A stretch of 64,000 nt of DNA from Icerya purchasi (taxonomy: Eukaryota; Arthropoda; Insecta; Hemiptera; Monophlebidae), in assembly GCA_039619475.1 (NCBI GenBank), contig CM077115.1:553620826-553684825 (forward strand), written 5' to 3'. How positions within the stretch are numbered: the stretch's first letter is position 1; the number at the start of each line of letters is the position of its first letter. A program made the position numbers and the translations under genes. The notes beneath the pieces were generated by a model. The model did no database searches. It had not been told where the DNA came from and saw nothing but the letters and a program-made list of their open reading frames with translations. This document shows, piece after piece, positions 24,355-35,857 of the stretch.

Positions 24355-26665
24355 CAGTGTTTCTCAACGGGTGTGCCGCGAAACGTCTGACCTACACACT
24401 TTATGAATGTTTTGGTAAAAACAAAGAAAACAATATTTCTGTATAATGGCATATTTATTTTTAAATTCTACACAAATTGTAACACATTCAATGCGAAATT
24501 TGAGCTTGTCGTTTCTTATACAAAAATTCAATGCGGGTCGAATTGTTGACAGGCACACACGCATTTCTTGATAAACGGAGAGAATTTTCTCCTCTCTTTT
24601 CTTATTTTTGATGTTCATTAGTGCCGAGAAGCCTAGCTCGCACAAGTAGGTGGTTGAAAAATGTCATAAAACGTTTACAGTTTCCACTGCTATTACAGGA
24701 TACTCTTTCTTTGTCTATAGCCAAAACACTACAAGTGGCAGGTCATTATACTTTACTTGTAGTGTTCTATCTGTCTGAAGTTCAGCGAGCTGTTCTTTTT
24801 GCTCGAGAGATAATTCAGTTGGTGATTGTGACAGCGCGACGTAGGAATTGCGCACCCGATTATACTTATCAACAAAGATGTTGGGAAAATACTGTGCCAT
24901 GTTGTCTAGTCACGAGGTGATTTAAAATTAGTTTTCCGGGTGATATCACCCTGAGGATCCACATCAAAATTACTGGAAACATCCTTAAATTTTTCTTTTC
25001 TATATGCGATTTACATATTTGAAGTTTCTTCAAGAATTGTCATTTGAGGACAGCACATTTTCTTCCTTTCCTTGCATATTCTCATTTAGGTTGTTTAAAT
25101 GCGAAAAGATATCAGCCAAGTATGCTACACCTTGGCACAGCACTCTGTATTATTCAAGTAAGTAGAAAAGTCTGGTTTTTCAATGCTGAAGAGATTTAAT
25201 AGTTCTTTTTTGAGTTCATAAAATCTTATAAGGACTTTTCCTTTCGATACCCATCGCATTTCTGTACGAAGAACCGCAGTATCATGTTCAGTACCGGCTT
25301 CAAGGCACATTTGCTTGAGAAGTCTTGTTTTAAGGGCCCCTGACTGAACGAAATTTACCATGTTTACGACTGCAACCAAAACACTTTTAAGTTCTGTAGG
25401 AACATTTTCATCATTAGGACCTCACAATATATGAAGCAATGCGTTTGGAAAATGTTTGTTAACTTTACCAATCTTCCAGTCATAGCTGGTGCACCGTCGG
25501 TACAAATAGAAAGACAATTTTTTCCAGAAAATCCATTTTGTTCCAAATTGATATGGAATCATACACGTCTGCTTCTATTGACGTTGTGGACAATTCAAAA
25601 CATGCCAGATATTGTTCAATAATTGAGTCATCATCAAAAAATCTGATGAAACTTAGTGGTTGACATTTCTTACTTATATCAGTCGACTCATCGTGTTGCA
25701 GTGAAAACACTCTACTATCGCTTAGCTTTTCACGTATGTGGGACACTGGATGTCTGAAGACATGTCATCAGTTCGCCGTGATATAGTATCATTTAACAAT
25801 GGAACCAAGGATATTTCTTTCTCTGCATTCTCATCTAACATACATTTAACTATTTCTTTGCATCCCGGTAATATAACATCTTCTACGATAGTATGAGGCT
25901 GAATTTTTTTCGCTACTAATTCGGAAACTTTATAGCTGGCCAGGTGTGCTTTGTCACTAACAGTAGCTCTGCGTTTCATATTTTTTGCTTGTTTTTGTTC
26001 TGATGATAATAGCCGACTAAAATAAATCTTGTCTTCCCCCCAGATAGATGGTTGTGTTTAGTATTCAAGTGCCCTTTTAATTTACTGGGGACCATGGATT
26101 CGTTGCTGAGTTTTTCTCCAAATACGACACACTGTGGCACAAGACGGTTTTCAGGACCAGTGAATGTAAATCCAAAGTTTAAATAACAGTCAAGGTACTT
26201 ACGAATTGTGTTAGTAGCAGTAGGTAGACTAGGTTGTATGTTTTCCTGTACCGAACTCGCGCGCTGGCACAAGCAGAGTCGCCTTAATTTTTGTTAGGCA
26301 TTAAGACTCTGGCACTGTTTCATTTCCGCTTTTTCTTCTCTTAACTGTAAACACTTATCCATGTGTAAAAAGAAAAAATTACCTATTAAAGCACCACAAT
26401 CGCCACTGTAAATTAACAAAAAGTTTTGATAAACAAAAACAATTTGTCTTACAAGCGGCAGACTGACTAGTTGAGTAGTGAACACTGACAGTAGTGAAGC
26501 GAAAACACAGCTGAATGCGCTCTGGTCTAGATGCAGCTCCCAGCTTTACCAAGTTAGCTTTCAACTACTATACACGTACGCGCTGTTGTCAAAACGTGCG
26601 GTGTGCTCTGGAAAATTGTAATGTATGAAAGTGTGCCGCCAACCAAAAAAGGTTGAGAAATACTG
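24355..26665 (-). mobile_element. Full-length inactive hAT transposon
   Basis: The 2311-bp element starts CAGTGTTTCTCAAC on the left and, in reverse complement, CAGTATTTCTCAACC on the right, with GTGTGCCGC and GCGGCACAC just inside. ATCTAAGG (24347-24354) and ATCTAAAG (26666-26673) flank it, an 8-bp hAT duplication with one later change. The transposase runs on the minus strand between the ends and is broken by stops and frameshifts. Confidence 0.93.
24370..26272 (-). pseudogene. hAT transposase of the ZBED5/SCAND3-like type, decayed
   Basis: From the N-terminus, a BED-type zinc finger region reads VPQCVVFGEKLSNES followed by KLKGHLNTKH. The second cysteine of the CxxC pair is now phenylalanine. 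The middle part reads YKVSELVAKKIQPHTIVEDV, then FSLQHDESTDISKKCQ with the first catalytic aspartate, then ICTDGAPAMTG with the second. TEMRWVSKGKVL follows. The C-terminal dimerisation part includes CELGFSALMNIKNKKR. Parts lie in different frames (about 26.27, 25.98, 25.75, 25.55, 25.38, 24.90 and 24.65 kb), so several indels and stops separate them. Proteins of this type occur widely as transposons and as domesticated genes; this one is clearly dead. Confidence 0.9.
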
Positions 26666-26673
26666 ATCTAAAG

Positions 26674-27790
26674 GATATGTAAATGGAAGTCGGAGAATTT
26701 GTGTCTGTCTGTCTGTGCCCGCTGATCTCACGGTTTGATCCCATTTCGCCTAAAAATGGAACGGCATCAAAAAAAAACTAATAATAATTTGAAAAAATCA
26801 ACTTGGCAACACGGACACGTCTGGTAGGCAGAAAAAATGATAAAAAAATCGGGGTTAGGGAAACGAGATTGACAAGTAGCATAGTTGAAAAGTGCACAGG
26901 TACGATTTCACAACGCACGGTATTGATATTGAATTGCCATTGCTTGAAACAGGTAAAAATGCGTACGGACAAATTCCCAGTAAATTTCCAGTTATTTTTT
27001 TATTCCTCCGGTAAATAATTCGGAGGATATTTAGTTCGAATTTCATTGTAAATAAATAGAGACCTGTACACCGACACTGAAATTACAAGTGTCCCTCCTT
27101 CTTGGTAGTGGATGAAGAAAACGAATGCAACATTTATCGCAAAAATAACTCCCCATTCCTGCTTTGTAATCTCATTATTCCTTTTTTAACATACGACAAA
27201 TAATCATCACATACTGACTGTTTTACACCATGAAGCAGCAATCTATTGTGGTTTGGGTCTTGCTCGCATTACCGTACTGAAGGATAATTCCATTTCGAAT
27301 ATTATAAGCTGTCGTCACTTGTATACGAAAAACAGAAATTCCGACTCAGTCCAGTAGAATAATGGATGTATCATTTATAAAAACAAATCGAGCAAGTAAA
27401 ATACCTGATATTTATAAATTTAAAAATTTATTGCAAATTATGTTTTAAATGAAATGATAGTATTCAATTAGATTTTGGCAACAGAGAATAAAGAAACTGT
27501 TAGTCATTAAAAAATTATCTTTCTTTTCATTTGCTATAAATTTTTGTTTTATACGTCAAAATTATATTGTAAAATATTTGGTTAATTACATGAAATAGCG
27601 TTCTTTTTATACTATCTTTTTTTCATTGTTTAGCATTAAACTGTAATCTATTGGCAATTTGTTGAATTAAGACATTTTAAATAGTAACCTGAAATGTTTT
27701 TATTTTTTTTGATTTACCAAAAAATGGCATTTATTCAGCAAACTTAAGAGATTATAAAAGGAAAAAGAAAAATATTAGAATCTAATTTGA
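26674..27790. other. AT-rich stretch without recognised gene
   Basis: Begins with a TGTCTGTCTGTCTGTGCCCG segment near 26702. Overlapping frames at 26778-27046 on both strands have no known domain. Confidence 0.4.
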
Positions 27791-28390
27791 TTAGACATTA
27801 AGGAAATAAAGGAAGCGCAAGACAAAGAAAACTGCAAACGAGAAAAGCAAAAGTTCGGGGTAAAAATATAAATGTTCAGGTAAAAGGATAGAACATTCAA
27901 ATAGGAAATAATTGAGGTCACATGCTAAATAGCAGTTATGAATCTGTAATGGGTAATCAGAAGATATAGCGAGAAAGAATCTATGAAAAGCGAAAGGCAA
28001 TAAAGAGTGTTCCGTACATAGATTACAAATAGCAGAAATCACACTGAGTGACGAAGAAATGGAAAATAATAAAACATAGAACGATTGGCGAGTGACGGTA
28101 TGGATAAGTACAATGAAGTGGAATTAGAGAAAGTTGAATGATAGGTATCAGAAAGAGCTGAAAAATTTTCGATAAAAGGACACTGCATTTTGACTGCGAT
28201 TTGAGCTGAAGAATCAACTAATTCGTTTCCAGCAATATCGACGTGACCAGGCACCCACATAAGATCGATTTAGATAGAATATTTAGAAAGGAGATCATAA
28301 ATTGGTAGATCGAGTTTGGATACTGAAGGAATATCACATAAGTAGGAAAGAGAAGGGAGCATATAAGGGAACCACTTTTACTAGTCAGAT
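27791..28390 (-). pseudogene. RNase H and C-terminal knuckle of an I-like retrotransposon
   Basis: At 28,260 on the minus strand the frame starts MWVPGHVDIAGNELVDSSA, the last conserved block of the RNase H domain. Further downstream, in a shifted frame near 28,030, ICNLCTEHSLLPFAFH is followed by DLNYFLFECSILL. That is the C-x-x-C ... H ... C knuckle that ends ORF2 in this family (compare DPDHILFECP at 33.9 kb). At least one frameshift lies between them. Neither the 5' part nor a clear A tail is present. Confidence 0.75.
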
Positions 28391-29169
28391 ATTACGTATT
28401 TACAAGAATTGCGATATTACGAACTAAATAAAATTGAATAGATGTAGTATGTTTGTTCGAAAAAAACATTGTGAGCATTTTAACTGACCTTTTCTTGGCT
28501 AAAATGTAACTGAAACCAAACAAAAGTAAAGCGAAAACAAATATGAAACCTTTCAGGCTGCGCTTTTTTACGTATTATTGTTTGATTATCATATATAATA
28601 TATAGACGACTCCAGAGACATGGATATATGAGAACATTTAAAATATACATATTGTTTCATATGGTGCTTTTAATTCTATCTTCATTTATTCATTTCATAC
28701 TTTTTCTATAAACGTGATCGTTTTTTTTTTTTTTTATATCTTCCAGTTTTATTTTTCATTTTATTCACCGCCCTTAATAACTATGTTAGTTTTACTTAGT
28801 TCCTTTTAAATGTTACTCAAATCATTGTTTCCTTCCGATGTTTTCAACCTTAATTTCCGTTTACATTGTCATAAGTTCCTCTTTTATATTACTGAACATT
28901 GTAATAAACAACGTAATCTTTAATTTTTTCATAAAAATTGCTATAATTGAACTTAAAGCAACAGTTTTTCTAGTTTTAATAAAAACAATAAACATTAAAA
29001 ATTAAATATAACTTTATTACTTACAAACAATTTAAAGTATACTATTAGATTAATAAGTTCTGCTTCTTTTCCTAAGCCCAAAAAAAAATTCAATGGACAG
29101 ACTCATCTCCGTATGTCCAAAACTCCAAAAGGAGCGCGAGGAAGCTTTTTCATCCGCATGTACAAGAAG
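28391..29169. other. AT-rich stretch without recognised gene
   Basis: No recognised coding sequence. It holds a T run at about 28721-28736 and is otherwise low complexity. Confidence 0.45.
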
Positions 29170-29364
29170 AATTACTGTCAAAGAGGCGCTTGGAAATGAT
29201 GAAGCTGCAGTCCAAAGTACTTTTATAGATTCCTAAAAGCTGTCAACCTATTTCGGAAGATATGATTTAGTTTACGTATGGCAGAATTATTTGTAATTAT
29301 TATCTATAAATTGTAATGTACGGTAGACGCAAATGACCTAAAAGTCGAGCGTCTTTAAATAAAT
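29170..29364 (+). mobile_element. 3' end of an I-like retrotransposon (copy 1)
   Basis: The segment matches 51,715-51,890: GATGAAGCTGCAGT, then GAAGATATGATTT, then ATTGTAATGTA. It ends in the same terminal hairpin (AGACGC ... GCGTCT, 29325-29354) and TTTAAATAAAT tail. No coding sequence remains, so this is a strongly 5'-truncated insertion or a decayed one. A tetranucleotide run (ACAT)n follows directly at 29368-29389. Confidence 0.75.
29325..29364 (+). other. Terminal 3'UTR stem-loop of the retroelement
   Basis: AGACGC pairs with GCGTCT around the loop AAATGACCTAAAAGTCGA, followed by TTTAAATAAAT. The same layout with the same loop core appears at 51,851. A related one with a different but still complementary stem lies at 32,854, suggesting an RNA structure kept for recognition by the reverse transcriptase. 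Confidence 0.65.
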
Positions 29365-29773
29365 ATATATACATACATACATACATACAAAAAATATTAA
29401 GAAAAAGTAAAAAAAAAGCATATTTTTCGTTTAATCGTTCTTCCTTTTTTCAATTTGTAATAAAGTGTTTGTCCGCTCAGAATTCTTTATCTAAAGTGTT
29501 TTTCTTTCTATTTTTCTGGTACTCCGAACTTTAATGTTGATGTCACATTAAATATCAATAAGGCTTTTATATACTGACTGATAAGGCGGGTGGGGTTTAT
29601 ACAGAGCACCGGACTTTGAATAGAATAACTCGCAAATATTCGTTATCGGAATCGTCGTTTCGTATATATTTACATTAAACATTTCTAGCGGTATTTTTTC
29701 ACTTCTGATTTTCATATAAACATTTTTGTTGTTTTTCGAAAAAAAAAAAAAAAAAAAAACTTTAACCTAAAAA
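29365..29773. repeat. (ACAT)n, AT-rich DNA and poly-A
   Basis: An (ACAT)n run at 29368-29389 is followed by AT-rich sequence without a recognised gene and a 19-bp A run at about 29741-29759. Confidence 0.6.
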
Positions 29774-30050
29774 AATAATAAAAACGCGATAAATGGTAAA
29801 AAGTAATATACATTATTTTAGAATAATATACGTTAAGGAGATATTGTGACAATTATTACAATAACAATAACTTTTTGTAATCGACACTAAATTCAATTGC
29901 AACAGTATTTGGAAACAATAAATAGTTCGTTCTCTATAAGCCAAGTATTGAAAGCATCAAACGTTTAATGTTTAACTTTTTACTGCAGTTTGTGAATTTG
30001 GTGTACACTTTAATAAGTATTAATGTCATTTAACTTTGTAGAATTATGTA
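29774..30050. repeat. MITE-like sequence related to the palindrome at 13.35 kb
   Basis: The left side reads ATAAAAACGCGATAAATGGT and then ATATACGTTAAGGAGATATT, matching the left arm at 13.33-13.40 kb with changes. The right side has TAATAAGTATTAATGTCATT, matching TAATAGGTATTAATGTTGTA at 13,537. The arms have diverged too far to give a clean palindrome here. Confidence 0.45.
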
Positions 30051-31164
30051 TTACAAGAGCCCTGGAAATTTTTAATTAAAAGCGATGTAAGAGCGGTTTA
30101 AAATATTAAGGGTAATGAAAAATAATTTAAAAAAATGTATCGTTCAGACATTTTCCTCTACTCGAGCATATCATATCGGTGCGATTGAGGGTTCAAATAA
30201 TATGACGAGTGTAGGAATATGCAAAATATAGGAAGAAGTAGCTAAAATCTTATAATAAAATCTTAATTGTATATACTACTTCGATAATTTAAAAAAATAT
30301 TTTTCCGGTTTGATGATTTCCCGATGTGTGATAGGATACCGAAAACGATGTTGCGTGTCCTTGATGATGTGTATAGTTTGGATGGTAACTGAGATGAAAA
30401 AATGTAAACGAGAGAGCTGGTTGCATGTTAAATACAAGCTTGGCATTGCATTAAATAAAGAGAGAAAATATTTTACGTTATTTTTTTTTGGATGTGTAAA
30501 AATCTTCGTTATTCCCTGTTTTTTGAAAAATGGTGTGATTGATCAATATTATAGCATGGAGTCGTATTGCTTTGGTGAATTTTTACGGTCTGTGTATCCA
30601 AGTGATTGGTAGTGGTCATTGAAGCGTGTGAGACATGATCTTGCCACAGCATATAATTGAACAGAAAGTGCACCACCGCTAAGGTACAGTATTAATTTGT
30701 GCACGAACTGTGATGGTACTCTTTCATAGAATGTTGCAATGGTACCGATTTGGAATAATTATGAAATGCGGTGAGGGTCTGAGTTAATTTTTGTTGTCGT
30801 CGGTATAGTACGGTACAGTTAATTTCGAAACTATATCATGGGATTTTTCAAAAACATGTGATGACATAGAAAGAGGGATTAACCTTGATAGCACGATAGA
30901 ATACATGGACAATAAGTCCATATTGTCCAACAGATTCAACAGATGAAGAGGGTGGCATAACAGTATTAATCATGTGTAAGTTTTCTATTTTTTATTTACA
31001 ATTATATCACCTTCATTATTTTTTATTTCCGTTTATTTCACTTAATTAACTATTACCATTCATTTCAATTTTATTAAATATTGCCATTTATTTCAATTTT
31101 ATTAATTATTTCTATTTTTATTTGAAGCTTTAAAAAAAAAAAAAAAAAAAAAAAAATATGATAG
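30051..31164. other. AT-rich stretch without recognised gene
   Basis: A 100-codon plus-strand frame at 30310-30612 is cysteine- and lysine-rich but lacks a recognised domain. An A run lies at about 31131-31156, just before the next retroelement. Confidence 0.4.
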
Positions 31165-31274
31165 AAACATTAATTCTACAGGCGTATAGTAATGCAATTC
31201 GGGTTCAGATCGCAGAGATGCACGATGGACCTTCTAGTAAAACTCCACCAGTAAATTTCTTTGTTTCGAATTAG

Positions 31275-32320
31275 TTCACAATGCTCATAAGTTTTGACCT
31301 GGAAAAGGCTTTTGATTGTATATATGGCGACATAAAATCATTCAAACCCTGGTAAACTGGAATGTTACTGGGAACTTACTTAATTTCGTGAAGGCATTCT
31401 TGACAGATCGCACGTTTCAGGTTCGGATAAAAGATATCTCGTCGTCCCCTAAAAGTCAAGAAAACGGCACACCTTAAGGCTTGACAATTAGTCCGACCTT
31501 ATTCATAGTAGACTTTTCCGACCTGATCAAAATCATTGAACCGCCGGTAAAATATAATCTTTTCGCTGACTATCTCACAATATACATGACATTTGCAAAT
31601 CTGGAAAGTTTAAAAGTTCGACTTCAAAACACGATCGATAAATTATAAGAGTGGGCTACAAACCAGGGCTTAGCCTTCTAGGCGGAAAAAACAGCTAGCA
31701 TTATTTTCAGCAATAAACGGAAATCCTCTTCGGACTGCAAAATAACTCTGGGCAACAACCCCATTAGATCAGCCCCAACGGTCAAAATCCTTGGATTGGT
31801 ATTCGACAGGAAGCTGTCTTGGTCCAGGCACATCAATGAACTTAGAGCGAAAAGTCAAAAATCTCTCAACGTCCTCAAAATGACAGCTCATACAAAATTG
31901 GGCGGAGATAGGAAATGCCTGCAGAACCTCTACTCCGTTCTTACGCTGTCTAAAATGGATTACGGTTCGATCATATACAGATCTGCTAAACCTAATATGC
32001 TGAACAGGTTAAACATTGTTCAAAATTCCATTGGCAGCCTTCATGTAGAAACTAATGTCCTGCTACTCAAACACAGAAGGCTATTTCTTTCTCTGAAATA
32101 TTTCTTTAATCTGGCCTCAAATCCATCTAACCCCTCGCATCAAAAAACGTTTGCTCCGAATTATATACAGCTGTATGAAAAAAATCCAAAAAGTCCAAAG
32201 TCCCTGGGGATCGAGTGCCAAAATGCCGTTAGCAGTCTTCAATGGACGGCGACGGTCCATCAACGTACGGTTGAAGCCCCTCCCCGTGGAACGCCAGTAT
32301 ACAGTAATTAGCAAAATTTA
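31275..32320 (+). pseudogene. Reverse transcriptase of an I-like retrotransposon, decayed
   Basis: Conserved pieces appear in order but in changing frames: ISFDLEKAFDCI near 31,287, LFADYLTIYMTF near 31,560 and VKILGLVFDRKLSWSRHINE near 31,780. In the second piece the catalytic FADD has become FADY. An open frame from 31,796 to 32,311 follows, with the thumb region KMDYGSIIYRSAKPNMLNRL. TAA and TAG stops interrupt the catalytic domain. The FADY change alone would remove polymerase activity. Confidence 0.85.
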
Positions 32321-32385
32321 GAGGCCAGAATAAGAAAAACAGCCAAAATCTGAAGTCCCAATTAAAAAAACATGTATACTCCATC

Positions 32386-32743
32386 TTGCAACAACAAAAC
32401 TGTCGCTCTCAGAAACTGTTCAAAGTCAAGGGAAACCTTCGGCGATGGAGCACCGCATACAGACAGGACCGACATGAGGAAACAATACTAGCTCGCCTGC
32501 GCATAGGCCACTGCCTTTACACACATAGTCACCTGTTTCAAAACAAACTGAAACCGACATGTGAAATTTGTGGTTGCGGTGGAACATCTCCTCACCTCGT
32601 GCCGCAAATTTCGACAAGAAAGAGTCGCCTGGTTCAAGGAGGATGCTGGTTTGGCCGAAATTCTGGCGGACAATGAAAAGGCCTGTGGAAACATTTTCAA
32701 ATTTTTAAAGCTTACCCGAATTTTCCCTTTTATACAGTTTTAA
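32386..32743 (+). pseudogene. ORF2 C-terminal zinc-knuckle region of the same retrotransposon
   Basis: The plus frame reads EETILARLRIGHCLYTHSHL, then PTCEICGCGGTS, and after a frameshift near 32,580 EHLLTSCRKFRQERVAWF. The R-L-R-x-G-H-x-x-x-T-H block followed by C-x-x-C ... H ... C is the usual ORF2 end of I-type elements, placed after RNase H. The RNase H domain itself is not recognisable between this and the RT part. Confidence 0.8.
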
Positions 32744-32853
32744 TATTCAGCAGTTTCTTTTCCTTTCTTTTCTTTTTTCTCTTTCTATTGTTTATTTTAA
32801 TTTCCTTTTTTGTACTTTTCATGTATTAATCTATTACCTATAAGATGTAACTT

Positions 32854-32905
32854 CTCGGCGTCTCAAATGACACCCTAGCTGCCGAGCGACTTTAAATAAA
32901 TAAAT
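32854..32905 (+). other. Terminal 3'UTR stem-loop, second stem version
   Basis: CTCGGC (32854-32859) pairs with GCCGAG (32881-32886). The loop contains CAAATGACACCCTAG and the tail TTTAAATAAATAAAT follows. The stem differs from AGACGC/GCGTCT at 29.3 and 51.85 kb while the pairing and loop core are kept. Confidence 0.6.
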
Positions 32906-32909
32906 TATA

Positions 32910-33699
32910 TTAAGCCTGTAGTAACGAAATAATGAAACTGATTTGTATAAATTACATGTATTATATTATATTCGCTTAATATAACTCTAGTGACTAAATA
33001 CTCAGCAAATGAAAAACAAGAAAAATCTGTGAATAACGATATAATGAAAACAGATATAAAGCGAAAGAAAAATTTAAAAAGTTTGTATGACGCGCCTCAT
33101 GGAATTTTATAGCTTAGCGGTTACAATCGATGCAGTCGTATACTTTTCCACAATTTCGGCTACTCTTATGCAGCGTTTCATTTTCATCCGTGTAATCTTC
33201 TTCATCATGTTCGTGATGTAACAAGGTAAAAATTATTTTATCGTATCGTCCTGTTTTAATCTATCTGGTAAGAACATATAAATGTCTCCGCGACACATCT
33301 TGAAAATAATGTAATTATCATTTCTTTGGTGACTGTGGTGGCGAGTAGCTGCCTTAAATCGTTCGTACGGAGATTGTTCACCTGTTTCAGTGGCTGGATG
33401 ACGTGATTGTACCAGGTGGGTATCACCATAACGGCTCTTACAGATAACAGTGATGTTTGCGTGTTATTAAACCGCATGTACCAAAGTGCTCTTCACAAAG
33501 GTCGCCGACACTAGGTATTTGAATGACTTTCTTCATATCGATCATTTCGTAATTCAGATCTTCGATTTTTCATTAAGTTCCGCTAATATTATACAAGTGC
33601 AGTCCTATTTATGTCTGCTGTGTACTGACCTAGCGCGCATATGATGTTATGCATGTTTGCCATTGCCTTCCACGTGATTATTAGCGATTATTTTACTTA
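32910..33699. other. Stretch with one coding-like minus-strand segment
   Basis: Mostly AT-rich. On the minus strand about 33,555-33,430 reads DMKKVIQIPSVGDLCEEHFG and then TCGLITRKHHCYL before a stop. The neighbouring frame 33,477-33,256 is also open for 73 codons. The composition looks more coding-like than the surroundings, but I do not recognise the family. Confidence 0.3.
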
Positions 33700-34140
33700 A
33701 TTTAATTCTTTGTAATCCTTGGTTTTACGATTTTCCTTCGCTTCGCCGTTCCGTTATTGTCCCTATTATCCGTTTACGTCTGAATCATACTCTTCTTTCT
33801 TTCTCACGTTATCGTTTTCATCTCGCTCTATTCCCTTAATTATCCTTTCCATCCTGATGACGAAGCCGTCTGCGATCCTGACCATATTCTCTTTGAATGT
33901 CCATCCCTCGTGAACGAACGCACTTCTATCGACTCCAATCTGCTGTCACTCAAACTCCCTACTCCTTATTGTGCCTCGTATATCTTATCGTTTCCGTCGA
34001 TCTCTGTTGTTCCTATCCTCAGTTCTTTTATCTTATCAATATTTGACACCGACTCTACATCTAACTGATCCTTCTCCCTCGTTTCGTTTCTGGGCGAAGA
34101 TCCTTTGTTGACATGTCCAAAGGGGGTTTAAAAAAAAAAT
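33700..34140 (+). pseudogene. C-terminal ORF2 end and 3'UTR of an I-like retrotransposon
   Basis: The plus strand near 33,850-34,067 reads AVCDPDHILFECPSLVNERT, then LKLPTPYCASYILSFPS, ending at a TGA at about 34,065. The same C-terminus recurs at 51.5 kb (PYCASYILSFPS) and on the minus strand at 59.4 kb (PFNASFILSFPS). A short 3'UTR with GTTTCTGGGCGAAGATCC follows and ends in an A run at about 34,129-34,139. Only the knuckle part of ORF2 is readable. Confidence 0.75.
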
Positions 34141-34321
34141 ATGTATATATAATATTAATTTTAACGGATACAGCACAGTATCATTCGTTGATTTACTTTA
34201 ATTTAGATTTATTTCGCTTATTTTTTTTCTATTTCTCCTCCTTTTGCATATTTTTTCTTGCATATATAGCTGCATTTTGTTATATAGTTTACTGTAAGCG
34301 CCAGGGCACATCGGCTTCTCG

Positions 34322-35857
34322 ATGATACCCCGTTCTTCTAAATCTCAGGGAAAATGCAGTGCCCCTTCTCCTACAACCACTAGTAGTGGGCTTCCTGAGA
34401 AAACACCAGTTGAAGGTGAACTTCATACCTCCTTTAACCAACTAATGGCAGATCTAGTCTCGGATGACATCTGCAATATCAGTTCTGTATCGATACCTTC
34501 ACAGACCTCTATTTCTACTCCGGTAAATTCGCTCCGTCCGTCCAGAACAACTACTCCTCCTACAAATGAAGAAGACAAACATGCCACTTCCACTCGAACT
34601 AAGCGAAAGATTTCATTGAGCACTGAAATTCCTACTAAAAAATAGGACACTCTAATTTTGTTCCCTCCTAGCCACTCCGGCCCCTATAAAATACACTAAG
34701 AAAGTTCGACTAAAGAAAAAAATCTCGGAAATCTGCACTCGCTGGCTATTGCTAAGATCTTACACACTAAATTAAATAAAGAGATGTACCCTTCAAATCT
34801 ATGGGAAGGAATAGAATTTCAGCTTTTTTTCTTTCAGCTATTGCTACTAATTCATTTCTCGTCAACAAATCTTTTCAAGACACGTACAATATTAAAGCCT
34901 ACATTCCTAGATTTGTATTATTTAGATATGGTGTCATCACTCATGTCCATCCTTCCTTTACAGACGAAGAAATTATAGAAGGCCTTCCTATGTCTCTGCA
35001 GTGTCAGTAAGGCGTATTTACCGTTCCACTAATGGTATTTTCGGTTGAAATTTGCTTTGAAAGCTCCGTTCTTCCTGATCAAATTTCAATCTTCAACTTA
35101 ATTTTTCAAGTCGCGCCTAGTATCCGATCTCCAATTCAATGCGCAAAGTGCTTTCTCTTCGGACACATCGCCAGCCATTGCCGGAGCACTCAGGAGATTT
35201 GTTCTCAATGCTCGGGCAAGCGCATTCTCTTTCAGCCTTCAACAAGCGAGTAATTCTGTCTGCTGCAACTGCAAGGGCGAACATCATTCTTTGATCGTCG
35301 TTTTCCCTAGTGGCTTCGGCAAAAGGAAATCAAAAAAATAATGGCTTATGAAAACATTTCATTTTCTGAGGAAGCCTCAAAAGTCAAAACGTTCTCCACC
35401 GTAACTTCAGCATTCACTTATGCAGATTGTGCTACAGGTCAGCCTTTCCCCAAGTATTTCTGTTGTGAATCCTATTCCCACTAATCCCCATTCTTCACTT
35501 CCATCTTCTACACATTTTCGTCGCGCCACTCCATCTAAGCATGCTCCTAAACCTAAACCTAATTTTCCGCCTCTTCCATCTAGTCGCCTGCCTTCCCCTC
35601 AAAATGGCTGGGCGTTTAAACATTCCAACCTCAATCGAAATAGTGATCAATCTGTAGATCAAGGTGAATCTGCTCTCTTAGAAACACTGTCTTCTGACAT
35701 CATGAGCTTTTACTTTCCAAACACAATATTTCTTCTTCCTCTGATCTCGAAATGTACCCCCTTTCTTACCTTCGAAACATTTTTTCTTCATTCCGCGACA
35801 AATTCTCTTCCGCTATACAATCCGCTAGTTTATCTTATGAATGACACCTGTACTTAA
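34322..35857 (+). pseudogene. ORF1 (Gag-like) of an I-like retrotransposon, copy 1
   Basis: Begins MIPRSSKSQGKC and continues with a serine/proline/threonine-rich N-terminus to about 34,645. Frameshifts follow. Later pieces read FRYGVITHVHPSFTDEEI (34,919 on) and RSPIQCAKCFLFGHIASHC (35,128 on). The latter is a CCHC knuckle of the C-x-x-C-x4-H-x4-C type that binds nucleic acid. The last part (35,420-35,857) is proline- and serine-rich. The order matches ORF1 at 56.35 kb. Such ORF1 proteins coat the element RNA before target-primed reverse transcription. Several stops show that it is dead. Confidence 0.8.

Larger units (their letters stand above)
31165..32905 (+). mobile_element. 5'-truncated I/Jockey-group retrotransposon
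   Basis: This stretch contains a decayed reverse transcriptase (31.27-32.32 kb), a C-terminal cysteine knuckle (32.39-32.74 kb), a 3' hairpin (32854-32886) and a TTTAAATAAATAAAT tail ending at about 32905. The order RT, knuckle, hairpin and tail is continuous, so I treat it as one insertion. The 5' limit is uncertain and no target duplication was found. It is a different family from the copies at 34 and 56 kb, judged by its RT sequence. Confidence 0.75.
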
